The notes beneath the pieces are model-generated. The model worked only from the letters and a program-made list of their open reading frames with translations, did no database searches and was not told where the DNA came from. A DNA stretch of 64,000 nt from Acidobacteriota bacterium (GTDB lineage: Bacteria; Acidobacteriota; Blastocatellia; Pyrinomonadales; Pyrinomonadaceae), in contig JAHBSM010000002.1 in NCBI GenBank assembly GCA_019639115.1, positions 1 to 64,000 on the forward strand, written 5' to 3'. Shown piece after piece: positions 46,406 to 55,920 of the stretch. Both the position numbers and the translations under genes were made by a program. Positions within the stretch are counted from its first letter, which is position 1. Each line of letters starts with the position of its first letter.

Positions 46406-48565
46406 TTAGGTATTGCTCACAGGTATCTCGATGATGAATCTCGCACCGCGAGGAGTTTCGCCGACAGCGTTGATGCGTCCATTGTGTTCGGCGATGATGC
46501 GATGGACGATCGCGAGACCGAGTCCCGTGCCGCGCCCTTTGGTCGAGAAATAAGGCTGGAAGAGCCTCCGCAGGTCGCCCGGATGTATGCCTTTGCCGTT
46601 GTCCGACACCTCAGCGATGACTATATCCCTCGCGGTATCGTATCGTGTTGCGATATTTATACGTGGATCGGCGGCGTCCTGATCGAAGGCCTCCACCGCG
46701 TTCTCGATCAGATTGACGAAGACGCGCTTTAGCTGCTCACGGTCAAGCTGGATCGCGGGCAGATCAGCTGAGAGGTCCATTTCGATATGAGGCATCGACG
46801 GCCGTCCGGTAAATCCAGAGACTGCAAGCTCGATAGCCTCGTTCAGGTCGCCGGGTTCGAGACGCGTATCAGGAAGACGTGCAAAGCGTGAGAACTCGTC
46901 AACCATCGACTTGAGGCTTGCGACTTCCCTGAGTATCGTCTCGGTCCCATCGCGAACTACCTGGATCGACTCCGGCCCGACGGCCGGATCTGTGGCGTGA
47001 ATGCCGTTGGATCCGTCAGACGGCACACATTTTTTTGCTATACGTTCGGCAGAGAGCTGTATCGGCGTCAGCGGATTCTTGATCTCATGTGCCATACGCC
47101 GAGCGACCTCCTGCCAGGCGGATGCTCGCTGTGCTGCGATCAACTCCGAGAGATCCTCGATCACAAGCACGACCCCGCCGCCGTCTGGCAACGCGGCAGC
47201 GGTCAGCGCGACCGGCAGTTCGCCTTGTATCTCGCGACCGTCAGCTCCGTGACGGCTGAGCGAAATGTGCTCCGACGCTCGGCCCGCACGGCCCGCACGA
47301 GCCAGAAGCCGTTCGATCACAGCCCTGTCGTTCTCGCTTACTATCGCATCGAGCCCGAGTCCGGTCAGATCGCCTTCTTCTAACCGTAGAATATTCACTG
47401 CGGCTCGGTTTATCGTACCCACTTTGCCGTCGGCGTCAAACGAGACGACGCCGTTCGGCAACGTTGCCACGACCGTCTCTATGTATCGCCTCCGCTCGAG
47501 CAGCTCGGCGGAGTTGGACTCGAGCGTGGCCGACATCTCGTTGAATGCATCAACCAATAGCGCAAGCTCGTCCTCCGCGATGACATCCACGCGATGGCCA
47601 AAATTCCCGCTCGATATCTCTCTCGCACCGCCGGCTAACGCCTGGATAGGAGTTGTCAGGCCGCGTGCCGCATAGAATGCCAGCCACGACGATGCGAAAA
47701 TCAGAACGAACGTCAGGACGCCCAGGGTCAGGAATCCGACCTGGCGGACCGTCGCCTGACGCGCCTTGAGATTGTCGAATTCAGCGAGCGAATTATCGAC
47801 GATCTGACTGACGGTTGTTTCGGAATAAGGGCTTGGCACGACAATGACCGAGCGGCCATCGGGCAGTTTGGCGATGCCGACGTTATATCCGGTTCCGTCA
47901 CGCGCACTCAGGGGTATCGTGCTCCCCGAATCAAGCGAGAGGATGAACTCAACAAGTGCGTCGGACCGCAAAGAGAATGCCGAGGCGATCTTTACATTGT
48001 TCGAGCTGCGAACCTCAACGTATTCCAAACCGCCGGCCGAGACATACTTGTACAGGTCAGTATCAGAAACGGCCGAGCTGCCTATGCCGGCCGCGATCAG
48101 TGCCGCCGAACGATCGATGGCCGCGAGCCTTTCTTCGATCGATCCCTGTTGATAGTTTCGCGCTTCTCTGATCGCATTCTCAGGGATCTGTGTGAACCAC
48201 CGATCGATCGCCCGATTCATCAGCAGATAAGAAAAGACGGCCATTGCAACGATCGGCAGTATGGAAACGATCGCAAAATAAAGAAGCAGTCTTGTCTTTA
48301 TCTTCGCTCCGAGCGTCAACGCCTTGCGTTCACGGGCCAGCTTGAGGATGCTCCTGAGCAGTATGAATCCGAATACGATCAGAGCAAAAACATTCAGTGT
48401 GGAAAGGGCATAAAGCAGAACAGTATCGCTCGCGGTCTCAACGGTGAAATTCTTCCACACGTTAGACCCCTGCAGCATTACAAGCAGCACAAAGATCGCC
48501 AATACGATCGTCCCCAGAACCCAGGGAACCTTTCGCGGCTTTGACGGCTGCTTGCTATCTTTCAT
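46406..48565 (-). CDS. NtrY-like transmembrane sensor histidine kinase
   Basis: A 719-residue kinase, start at 48563-48565 (MKDSKQPSKPRKV). It has about four membrane segments (near 15-110 and 270-295), a periplasmic sensor region, HAMP (about 295-345), a PAS domain (about 360-475), a HisKA helix with the phosphorylated His in ARRMAHEIKNPLTP, and HATPase boxes (N box LIENAVEAFDQD, G box DNGKGIHPGD, GRGTGLGLAI). NtrY/NtrX pairs sense redox or nitrogen status in other bacteria. The true signal here is unknown. It pairs with the regulator 36 bases downstream. Confidence 0.95.
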   Translation of the reverse strand: MKDSKQPSKPRKVPWVLGTIVLAIFVLLVMLQGSNVWKNFTVETASDTVLLYALSTLNVFALIVFGFILLRSILKLARERKALTLGAKIKTRLLLYFAIVSILPIVAMAVFSYLLMNRAIDRWFTQIPENAIREARNYQQGSIEERLAAIDRSAALIAAGIGSSAVSDTDLYKYVSAGGLEYVEVRSSNNVKIASAFSLRSDALVEFILSLDSGSTIPLSARDGTGYNVGIAKLPDGRSVIVVPSPYSETTVSQIVDNSLAEFDNLKARQATVRQVGFLTLGVLTFVLIFASSWLAFYAARGLTTPIQALAGGAREISSGNFGHRVDVIAEDELALLVDAFNEMSATLESNSAELLERRRYIETVVATLPNGVVSFDADGKVGTINRAAVNILRLEEGDLTGLGLDAIVSENDRAVIERLLARAGRAGRASEHISLSRHGADGREIQGELPVALTAAALPDGGGVVLVIEDLSELIAAQRASAWQEVARRMAHEIKNPLTPIQLSAERIAKKCVPSDGSNGIHATDPAVGPESIQVVRDGTETILREVASLKSMVDEFSRFARLPDTRLEPGDLNEAIELAVSGFTGRPSMPHIEMDLSADLPAIQLDREQLKRVFVNLIENAVEAFDQDAADPRINIATRYDTARDIVIAEVSDNGKGIHPGDLRRLFQPYFSTKGRGTGLGLAIVHRIIAEHNGRINAVGETPRGARFIIEIPVSNT

Positions 48566-48650
48566 CGAATGAATCTTACCACATAGGCGCCTCGGCCAAA
48601 CGGTTTGTTCGCCCGTCACCGTGTGCGTTAAACTCAACCATTAGTTCCTG

Positions 48651-49589
48651 ATGCATACCATTTTCATTGACGACCACGGACGCATCCGCAGCGGCTGGCG
48701 TGCCCTGATATTTGTCCTCTTGCTCGCCGTATTCACGATCGGGATGTCGGCGTTCATCGGATCGGCAGCGGACCGTCTTGGGTTCAGAGCCCGGCTGGAC
48801 GGCCGCGCCGGATTCGCCTACAACAGCGCGATCTCTCTGATCGCGGCCGCCGCGGCTTCATTTGTTGCCGTCAGGATGATGGATCGATTACCTTTTCGGT
48901 CGATCGGGGCGAGCTTCACGGCGGGCTGGCTCCGTCACTTCGTCTTCGGCCTCGGGATCGGGACCGCAACACTCGCTGCCGCTTTGATACCGGCAATAGC
49001 GTATGGATCGCTGCGTTTCAGTCTTACGGATCTCGCCGCATCAAGCCTGGCCGAGCCTCTGTTGACCTCGCTGGCGGTCATGGGCCTGGCTTCTGCATTC
49101 GAGGAGCTTTTGTTTCGCGGTTACTTTTTGCAGACCTTTATGAGGTCGGGCCTTACCTGGTTGGCGATATTGATGACCTCAGGCTTTTTTGGGCTGGTCC
49201 ATCTCGGTAATCCGGACGCCGGGCCGATATCGACAACGAACACGATGCTGGCGGGGTTGTGGTTCGCCGCCGCATACATCCGGACGCGCGATCTTTGGTT
49301 CGCGTGGGGGATACATCTGGCGTGGAATTTTGCCCAGGGAGCGATCTTTGGTATCGAAGTAAGCGGCCTGACGCAGATCGCCCGGCCGTCCGTCCTGGTC
49401 GAGAGCGACGGCGGCCCGGTGTGGCTCACGGGCGGCGAGTACGGCATAGAGGCAAGCATCGGCTGCACCGCCGCCATCCTTATTTCCATCGCTGCGATCA
49501 GATACTTGCCTTGCCTCGAGCCGGATCCCGAACTTGTAGAAATGACCTCGGCCTCCGAGGAAGCCACGATCACGCGATCTGTATCTTGA
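48651..49589 (+). CDS. CPBP family intramembrane metalloprotease
   Basis: A 312-residue membrane protein with about eight membrane segments. Catalytic motifs of CPBP proteases are present: EELLFRGYFLQ (Glu-Glu plus Arg), GLVHLGNP and HLAWNFAQG. It is a second member distinct from the gene at 11031. It starts 85 bases from the NtrY start, in the opposite direction. Its last 20 bases overlap the convergent nadC gene. Substrate unknown. Confidence 0.88.
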   Translation: MHTIFIDDHGRIRSGWRALIFVLLLAVFTIGMSAFIGSAADRLGFRARLDGRAGFAYNSAISLIAAAAASFVAVRMMDRLPFRSIGASFTAGWLRHFVFGLGIGTATLAAALIPAIAYGSLRFSLTDLAASSLAEPLLTSLAVMGLASAFEELLFRGYFLQTFMRSGLTWLAILMTSGFFGLVHLGNPDAGPISTTNTMLAGLWFAAAYIRTRDLWFAWGIHLAWNFAQGAIFGIEVSGLTQIARPSVLVESDGGPVWLTGGEYGIEASIGCTAAILISIAAIRYLPCLEPDPELVEMTSASEEATITRSVS

Positions 49590-50427
49590 ACGAGATATCG
49601 ACGGCCTTTGCAGAATGGGTCAGCCGCCCGACCGAAATGAGATCGACCCCGGCTTCAGCATAGGATCGCACGCGATCGAGATCCATTCCGCCGGAAGCCT
49701 CGATCATCACCTTGGGATCCATCGAGCGTGCCATTTCGACGAGTTTTGCCGCTTCTTCCGGGGTTTGATTGTCGAGCATGACGATCTCGGCTCCTGCACC
49801 AATAGCTTCGCGAAGCTGTGCCCAATTGGTCACTTCCACCTCGATCTTGTGCAAGTGCCCGACGGCGGCCTTGGCCGACCGGACCGCCTCTGAGATACCG
49901 CCGGCCAGAGCAATGTGGTTGTCCTTGATCAAGACGCCGTCATCCAGGCCCATTCTATGATTCTTTCCGCCGCCAACGGTGACGGCATATTTTTCGAGAA
50001 TTCTGATCCCGGGCGTCGTCTTTCGGGTATCGACGATCCGAGCGTTCGTACCCTCGACAGCCTTTACATATCGCCTCGTGAGCGTAGCGATCCCGCTCAT
50101 CCGCTGGAGCAGGTTCAGCGCCGTCCTCTCGCCGACAAGAAGCACGTCGGCATATCCTTTGAGCGTGCCGAACACAGTACCGGATGCAATTTCATCGCCG
50201 TCGCTGTGAGTCGATTCCACTTCGCTGCCGTCCGGATCGAGATGGAAGAACACAGCTTCGGCCACATCGAGCCCGCAAAGTACGATGTCCTCCTTGGCCA
50301 GGAACCGGCCGGCTCCCCGCGTCTCATGCGGTACGCACGCACGGGTGGTGATGTCCCCGCGTCCAATATCCTCGGCCAGAAACTGTCCTATCGCCGACAT
50401 TAATTCGCCACTCTCAAGCCAATTCAT
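49570..50427 (-). CDS. nadC: nicotinate-nucleotide pyrophosphorylase (quinolinate phosphoribosyltransferase)
   Basis: A 285-residue enzyme of NAD synthesis that turns quinolinate and PRPP into nicotinate mononucleotide. All the signatures are present: EDIGRGDITT, ERTALNLLQRMSGIAT, DTRKTTPGIR, GGGKNHRMGLDDGVLIKDNH, EVEVTN and MLDNQTPE, then EASGGMDLDRVRSYAEAGVDLISVGRLTHS. nadA and nadB are not in the window. It is convergent with the CPBP gene. Confidence 0.97.
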   Translation of the reverse strand: MNWLESGELMSAIGQFLAEDIGRGDITTRACVPHETRGAGRFLAKEDIVLCGLDVAEAVFFHLDPDGSEVESTHSDGDEIASGTVFGTLKGYADVLLVGERTALNLLQRMSGIATLTRRYVKAVEGTNARIVDTRKTTPGIRILEKYAVTVGGGKNHRMGLDDGVLIKDNHIALAGGISEAVRSAKAAVGHLHKIEVEVTNWAQLREAIGAGAEIVMLDNQTPEEAAKLVEMARSMDPKVMIEASGGMDLDRVRSYAEAGVDLISVGRLTHSAKAVDISFKIQIA

Positions 50428-50480
50428 ATCGCTTATGATACGCCGCTGTAACGTTTAGTCAACGCGGACGAGTTTCGCCG

Positions 50481-50509
50481 TTGACTTGATACGTCATCAA
50501 GGCTATTCT
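50481..50509 (+). promoter_or_regulatory. promoter of the charged-tail lipoprotein
   Basis: TTGACT (50481-50486), 17 bases, TATTCT (50504-50509), about 42 bases before the start codon. Confidence 0.7.
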
Positions 50510-50550
50510 CTGCTTTCCCCAGACCGCAGAACAATATCAAGGAGTCCACT

Positions 50551-51051
50551 GTGAAGATCAAACTTAGTGCATTCGTTATCGCTGCTGCTCTTGCGGCCGC
50601 GTGTAATGTAACCACCGCAAACCTTGCCAGCCTCAAGACCGGCAAAGAAAAGGGTGCCAATCAAGAGTCAACGACATTCAAAGCCGGCGAAACGCTTTAT
50701 GCCTCGGCTGCCGTAGCTAATAATCCGGGCGGCGTGAAGGTCGTATATTCGCTCAAGAACGAGAAAGGCGACAAGATCCCCGGGACCGAAACATCGATAC
50801 CGATGGAGAAAAGCGGCACTGCTGAATATAGCGTCAGCCTGCCCGCCGGCGTCCCGAGCGGCAAATATACCGTGACCGCCGATCTGGTGACCGACAGCGG
50901 CGAGAAAAAAGGCAGCAAATCCGTCACCGTCACGATCGAAGGTGCTCCGGCTGCGGCCCCGGCGGCTGATGGTAAGGACGATAAAGGCGGCGATCACGGC
51001 GACAAGGGCAAGGACGATAAAGAAGTAGACAAGGACAAGGACGACAAATAG
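50551..51051 (+). CDS. lipoprotein with charged C-terminal tail
   Basis: The start is a GTG at 50551 (AAGGAG seven bases upstream). The 166-residue product has a lipobox (AAAC, Cys about 18), then a beta domain (FKAGETLYASAAVANNPGGVKVVYSL..., about 40-130) with sandwich-like strands, and a last 40 residues of Lys/Asp/Gly repeats (KDDKGGDHGDKGKDDK). The tail is unlikely to fold and could bind metal or charged polymers. No family recognised. A strong promoter and terminator suggest a monocistronic, well-expressed gene. Confidence 0.78.
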   Translation: MKIKLSAFVIAAALAAACNVTTANLASLKTGKEKGANQESTTFKAGETLYASAAVANNPGGVKVVYSLKNEKGDKIPGTETSIPMEKSGTAEYSVSLPAGVPSGKYTVTADLVTDSGEKKGSKSVTVTIEGAPAAAPAADGKDDKGGDHGDKGKDDKEVDKDKDDK

Positions 51052-51083
51052 CAGTTTGTCCTCTCAATCAGTCACGATGGTAA

Positions 51084-51105
51084 AAGGCCGGCGTTTGCCG
51101 GCCTT
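51084..51105. terminator. bidirectional terminator
   Basis: AAGGCCGGC and GCCGGCCTT form a perfect 9-bp stem around GTTT, between the lipoprotein and the end of valS. The T runs are short on both strands. Confidence 0.75.
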
Positions 51106-51152
51106 GTTTACTTGCGAGCCTATCAATACGAGACACTGCGGACCGCGCATGG

Positions 51153-53828
51153 TCAACTCAAAGATTCGAGGTTAGCTCTGAGCGTCGTGATCTGGTCGTC
51201 CAGCTCGCCGCTCCTCTCTCTCAGAGCCTCTACCTTTTCTGCCGGTGCACGCGTGACGAAATTCTCATTCGCCAGTTGGCCGTCCAAACGTTCTTTCTCT
51301 TCGGACAGTTTGGCGATCGAGTTAGTGAGCCTCGTCCGCTCTTTGTCAAAATCGATCAGGCCTTCAAGCGGTACGGCGATCCCGGCATCGGTAGTCACCG
51401 CTTTGGCTGAAGCTTTGGGGACCGAGAGCTCCGACGCGAGAATTATATTCTCAGCCCGAGCTAGCTTTTTGATCTGAGCTTCATTAGCCCTGAAGACCTC
51501 GAGCATCCCGGCGTCAGCGGCAATATGAACATCAAATCTGATCGAGGGCGAGATATTCATCTCGCTGCGGATATTTCTCACCTTTTTGATGGCTTCGATC
51601 ACGGCCGACATCTCTTTTTCGGCTGTTTCATCCATCATGATCGGATCACCTGTCGGAAAATCCGCCAGCATGATCGTCGGTTCAGCGTTGCAGTAAGCCG
51701 GATTATGCGACTCAGACGACGTGCCCGGCAGCTTCTGCCACAATTCCTCGGTCAAATACGGCATAAACGGATGCAGCATCCGCAAAGCTATCTCCAAAAT
51801 AGTAAGTATCCGCGTCGTCGCCTCAGCGTCGCCCGCGTTTATCTCATCTTTCTTAAGCTCGATGTACCAATCGCAGAAATCATCCCAGAAGAAGTGATAC
51901 AGCAGCGATACGGCAGTGTGAAATTCATATTTATCGAGCGCTTTTTTCAGGTCGAGCGCCGTGCGATCGAGCCGCGAGACGATCCAGCGGTCGGCGAGCT
52001 GCAGCTCATTTGACATCAAACTAGCATGATCGACCGACGCTCCATCGCTGTTCAGCAAACAGAATCGCGTGGCGTTCCAGATCTTGTTCGCAAAGTTGCG
52101 GTAGGTCTCGATGAGCAGGTCGTTCCACTTGATGTCGGCTCCGGTCGCGATCGACGCGAGATAGATGCGGGTCGCGTCAACGCCGAACTTGTCAAACATC
52201 TCGATCGGATCGACGCCGTTCTTTCGCGATTTTGACATCGGCTTGCCGTCTTTGCCGAGAACCGTTCCCGTGATGACGCAATCTTCGAATGCCGTCTTGC
52301 CGACGAATTTCTTAGTGAGCATCATCATCCGCGATACCCACAGAAAGATAATGTCGCGGCCCGTGACGAGAACGTCCGTCGGCAGGAACTCATCCAGGTC
52401 ATCCGTTGCGTCGCCGGGAGCCGTCCAGCCGAGGGTTGAGAACGCCCACAGCCCTGACGAGAACCACGTATCGAGAACGTCGCCGTCCTGCGTCAGTTCC
52501 CTGCCGCCGGCTTTTTCACGCGCTTCCTCTTCGGTGCGGGCGACGTAAACATTTCCTTCCGCGTCATACCACGCCGGTATCTGATGCCCCCACCAAAGCT
52601 GGCGCGAGATCGTCCAGTCCTTCAGGTTTTCCAGCCACGTCGTGTAAACCTTCTCGTGCGGAATCTGCGGCGAGAAATGCGGCACGCCTTCTTTCTTCAT
52701 CAGCTCGAGGCCGATGTCGCGAAGATCGTCCATTTTGACGAACCACTGCTCGCTCAAGATCGGCTCGACGATAGTCTTGCATCGCTCGCACACCGGAAGC
52801 GTGATCTCGTAATCCTCAATTTTTTCGAGCAAGCCCAGCTCGTCGAACATCTCGATGACCTTTTCGCGCGCCTTGAAGCGGTCCATCCCGACAAACTCCG
52901 CGCCCGCGGCGGCGTTCATCGTGCCGTCGTCGTTCATCACGAGCAGCTGTTCGAGATCGTGCCGCTGTCCTATCTGGTAATCGTTCGGATCGTGTGCGGG
53001 CGTGACCTTGACGGCTCCGGTTCCAAACTCGGCGTCAACGTATTCGTCCGCAACGATCGGTATCTGCCTGCCCGTCAGCGGAAGGTCGATCATCTTGCCA
53101 ACGAGATGCTTGTAACGCTCGTCGCTCGGGCTCACTGCAACCGCCGTATCGCCAAGCATCGTCTCAGGCCGCGTCGTAGCAACGACAAGAAAGCTCCCCG
53201 CCAGTGGATATCTCAAGTAGTAAAGCTTTCCGTCTTTCTTCGTTTCCTCTTTTACTTCGAGGTCGGACAGTACGGTCTTGTCACGCGGGCACCAGTTTAC
53301 GATGCGGAGGCCGCGATAGATGTTCCCTTCTTCATAAAGCGTCACGAAAACGCTGCGAACAGCTTTGGACAGATCGTCGTCCATCGTAAAGCGATGCCGC
53401 GACCAATCGACTGACGCTCCTTCGCGCCGCATCTGCTCGGTGATCGTGTCGCCGTATTCTTCTTTCCACTTCCAGCAGCGGCGTATGAACTCTTCGCGGC
53501 CAATGTCGAGCGGCGTCTTGCCCTCGTCATTCTTCAACTGCTCTACGACCTTTCGCTGAACCGAAATGCCTGCATGATCCGTGCCCGGCAGCCATAAAGT
53601 GCGATATCCATGCATACGCTTCCAACGGACAAGAACGTCCATCAGCGTGTGCTGTAATGCGTGTCCCATGTGAAGCGAGCCCGTCACATTCGGCGGCGGT
53701 ATCACGATCGAATACGTCTCAGCGTCCCGATCTTCGTTGATCTCGGGCCGAAAACACCCATTCCGCTCCCAGCGGTCGTAATGATCTTGTTCGGCCTGTT
53801 TTGGATCGTAGGCCTTTGCGAGTTCCAT
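51153..53828 (-). CDS. valS: valyl-tRNA synthetase
   Basis: An 891-residue class Ia enzyme attaching valine to tRNA-Val. HMGH (53-56, the HIGH motif, in PPNVTGSLHMGH), the editing CP1 domain (TTRPETMLGDTAVAV), the zinc-like NWCPRD, PMSKSRKNGVDP (KMSKS) and a C-terminal coiled coil (about 820-890) are all present. It follows the response regulator gene by 12 bases. It is regulated like the division cluster only if transcribed with it, which is not known. Confidence 0.98.
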   Translation of the reverse strand: MELAKAYDPKQAEQDHYDRWERNGCFRPEINEDRDAETYSIVIPPPNVTGSLHMGHALQHTLMDVLVRWKRMHGYRTLWLPGTDHAGISVQRKVVEQLKNDEGKTPLDIGREEFIRRCWKWKEEYGDTITEQMRREGASVDWSRHRFTMDDDLSKAVRSVFVTLYEEGNIYRGLRIVNWCPRDKTVLSDLEVKEETKKDGKLYYLRYPLAGSFLVVATTRPETMLGDTAVAVSPSDERYKHLVGKMIDLPLTGRQIPIVADEYVDAEFGTGAVKVTPAHDPNDYQIGQRHDLEQLLVMNDDGTMNAAAGAEFVGMDRFKAREKVIEMFDELGLLEKIEDYEITLPVCERCKTIVEPILSEQWFVKMDDLRDIGLELMKKEGVPHFSPQIPHEKVYTTWLENLKDWTISRQLWWGHQIPAWYDAEGNVYVARTEEEAREKAGGRELTQDGDVLDTWFSSGLWAFSTLGWTAPGDATDDLDEFLPTDVLVTGRDIIFLWVSRMMMLTKKFVGKTAFEDCVITGTVLGKDGKPMSKSRKNGVDPIEMFDKFGVDATRIYLASIATGADIKWNDLLIETYRNFANKIWNATRFCLLNSDGASVDHASLMSNELQLADRWIVSRLDRTALDLKKALDKYEFHTAVSLLYHFFWDDFCDWYIELKKDEINAGDAEATTRILTILEIALRMLHPFMPYLTEELWQKLPGTSSESHNPAYCNAEPTIMLADFPTGDPIMMDETAEKEMSAVIEAIKKVRNIRSEMNISPSIRFDVHIAADAGMLEVFRANEAQIKKLARAENIILASELSVPKASAKAVTTDAGIAVPLEGLIDFDKERTRLTNSIAKLSEEKERLDGQLANENFVTRAPAEKVEALRERSGELDDQITTLRANLESLS

Positions 53829-53840
53829 TGGTTATGATTC

Positions 53841-54776
53841 TTAGTTCTTCGAACCAGCCTCGAGGGCTTCTCTGATAAGCTTTTCTGCGATGCGCGGCAC
53901 CGCATCGAGTGCCACCTCGCGGACCGTCTTGTCCGATAGACGTTCCAGGACACGTCCGACGATCTCGTCGATCAATTCAGGTGTGACCCCGTTCTGCTCA
54001 ATCGCAGGTGCCGGCACTTCTTCATCAACGATCTCGATCGACAGCCTTGTTGCCGATTCGGCCTGCTCGATCACGGCGTCGCCGGGGTCTTCGACCGCTA
54101 TCGTCTCAAATGGGTCGATAGTCGGCTGAGCATCAGCCTCGTTCCGGTCAAATCTCTCTTCGTGGATCAGCATGTCATCCACCTCGTCGAGATCGAAAGC
54201 CGACGATGCCGGGATCTCAGCAACAGCCGCAACGCGGAACTCCTCGACAATGTCAGACGCGATCGGCTCGTCGATGGTCGGCGAAGCAGCGATGCCGTCC
54301 TGAAGCATATCTTCCTCGATCGGCGTGTCATCCTCGACGATGCTCTCAGCGTATAGATTCTCGATATCGGCCGTCTCAGGCGGCATTACCTCGGCAAATT
54401 CACGCGCCGCCATCAGATCCAAAGCCTTGTCAACTACCTCTTTGACCGAGCGGAACGGTTTTACGAAATAATAGCTCGCCCCGACGCGTGATGCCTCTCC
54501 CGGATCGAACGGCTCAAAAGACCCGACGACCAGGATCACAGGTATCTCGCGCGTGGATTCATCGCCTTTGATGATCTCGCACAACTGGTATCCGCCGACG
54601 GTCGGCAAGTGGACATCGGCGATCACCAGGTCCGGCATCTCCTCGTTGAACCGCTGCATCGCGGCTTCGCCGTCCGAGACGGCTATAACGTCGATCCCTT
54701 CTTCGGCAAACGTCAATTCAACGACCCTTCGGATCGAGATCGAATCATCGGCAAGCAGTATTTTGGGCCTTTTCAC
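53841..54776 (-). CDS. response regulator with receiver and C-terminal helical tail
   Basis: A 311-residue protein. The start is taken at the GTG at 54774-54776, which has GGAGAAG 8 bases upstream, rather than at the ATG further up. Residues 1-120 form a receiver domain (ILLADDSISIRR, phosphorylation Asp in DLVIADVHLP, K in FVKPFRS). The middle (about 120-230) is acidic and disordered, and the end (TPELIDEIVGRVLERLSDKTVREVA) is a helical tail seen in several Acidobacteria and Deltaproteobacteria regulators. No DNA-binding domain, so it acts by protein contact. The cognate kinase is unknown. Confidence 0.88.
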   Translation of the reverse strand: MKRPKILLADDSISIRRVVELTFAEEGIDVIAVSDGEAAMQRFNEEMPDLVIADVHLPTVGGYQLCEIIKGDESTREIPVILVVGSFEPFDPGEASRVGASYYFVKPFRSVKEVVDKALDLMAAREFAEVMPPETADIENLYAESIVEDDTPIEEDMLQDGIAASPTIDEPIASDIVEEFRVAAVAEIPASSAFDLDEVDDMLIHEERFDRNEADAQPTIDPFETIAVEDPGDAVIEQAESATRLSIEIVDEEVPAPAIEQNGVTPELIDEIVGRVLERLSDKTVREVALDAVPRIAEKLIREALEAGSKN

Positions 54777-54879
54777 AAACAAGACTTCTCCGATAAATGA
54801 CTCAAGCGCCGCAACCAACGAGAGATTCTACCAAATGCGGGAAGCGATCCGCACTGACACGGCTTCCCCGCTGCAAATT

Positions 54880-55851
54880 CTACTCGTCCCGCTCTGCGCA
54901 AAGCTCGACAGCGAGGCCTATTGCCGACTTCATACTCGAGGGATCCGCGATCCCTTTGCCCGCAATGTCAAAAGCCGTCCCGTGATCTACGGACGTGCGC
55001 ACAAGCGGCAGCCCAAGCGTTACGTTCACGCCCGACGAGAAAGCAAGCGATTTGACCGGGATCGTCGCCTGATCGTGGTAAAGGGCGATGCACGCATCAA
55101 ATTCGCCTTGATAGCATCGGACGAATATCGTGTCGGGCGAGAATGGCCCGCTCACATTGATCCCTTCGGCTCGGCATTCTTCGATCGCGGGCGATATCTC
55201 TTCGATCTCTTCCGAACCGAACATACCGCCTTCACCCGCGTGCGGGTTAAGCCCTGCTACGGCTAAAGTGACACGCCGGCGAAGCAGCCCCGACAGCGTA
55301 GTGTCAACAAATCTGACAAGATCGGCGATCGCAGGCCGCTTCACACGCTCGATCGCATCCCTGAGCGGGAGATGTGTGGAAAGCAGCACGACCCGCAACC
55401 GTTCGGCGAAGAAACTCATCGCAAAGCGTTCCGTGCCGGTAAGCTCTGCAAGGAACTCTGTGTGGCCAATATGCTGAAAGCCGCCCGACCCGAGCGAAAG
55501 CTTATTTATCGGCGCGGTAACGATGCCGTCCACCTTTCCTTCACGCCACAGATCTACGGCCCGAACAATATACTCGCCCGACGCACGTCCGGTCTCGGCC
55601 GAATTCTCTCCATATTCGATATCCGCAGGAAGATTGCCAAGATCCTCGAGCGAGAATCGCCCGGAATTCAAAACCTCTTCGAGCCCGAATCTTTTCGATG
55701 CCTGCTCTAGATGCCTGGCGTCGCCAACGACGATGATATCCGCCGAATCGAAGGTCTGGTTTTCCGCAAGGCTGCGAAGCACGACCTCAGGCCCGATGCC
55801 GGCCGCATCTCCGATAGTTATAGCGATCCTGGGTCTCGATCCTTTGCCCAT
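54880..55851 (-). CDS. pdxA: 4-hydroxythreonine-4-phosphate dehydrogenase
   Basis: A 323-residue NAD-dependent enzyme of pyridoxal phosphate synthesis (DXP-dependent route). The start is taken at 55851, where MGKGSRPRIAITIGDAAGIGPEV fits the family. The further ATG at 55893 is less likely. It has the TAPINKLSL motif, HTEFLAELTG, GLNPHAGEGG and ALYHDQATIPVK metal-binding His/Asp, and LGLPLVRTSVDHGTAFDIAGKG. Other pdx genes are not here. It lies between ftsZ and the response regulator gene. Confidence 0.97.
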   Translation of the reverse strand: MGKGSRPRIAITIGDAAGIGPEVVLRSLAENQTFDSADIIVVGDARHLEQASKRFGLEEVLNSGRFSLEDLGNLPADIEYGENSAETGRASGEYIVRAVDLWREGKVDGIVTAPINKLSLGSGGFQHIGHTEFLAELTGTERFAMSFFAERLRVVLLSTHLPLRDAIERVKRPAIADLVRFVDTTLSGLLRRRVTLAVAGLNPHAGEGGMFGSEEIEEISPAIEECRAEGINVSGPFSPDTIFVRCYQGEFDACIALYHDQATIPVKSLAFSSGVNVTLGLPLVRTSVDHGTAFDIAGKGIADPSSMKSAIGLAVELCAERDE

Positions 55852-55920
55852 AAAAGCAAGAATAGCGAATAACCAAGGCCATTCGCTATCCAAGAGCTGT
55901 ATTTAAGTGTCCTAAGGCCT

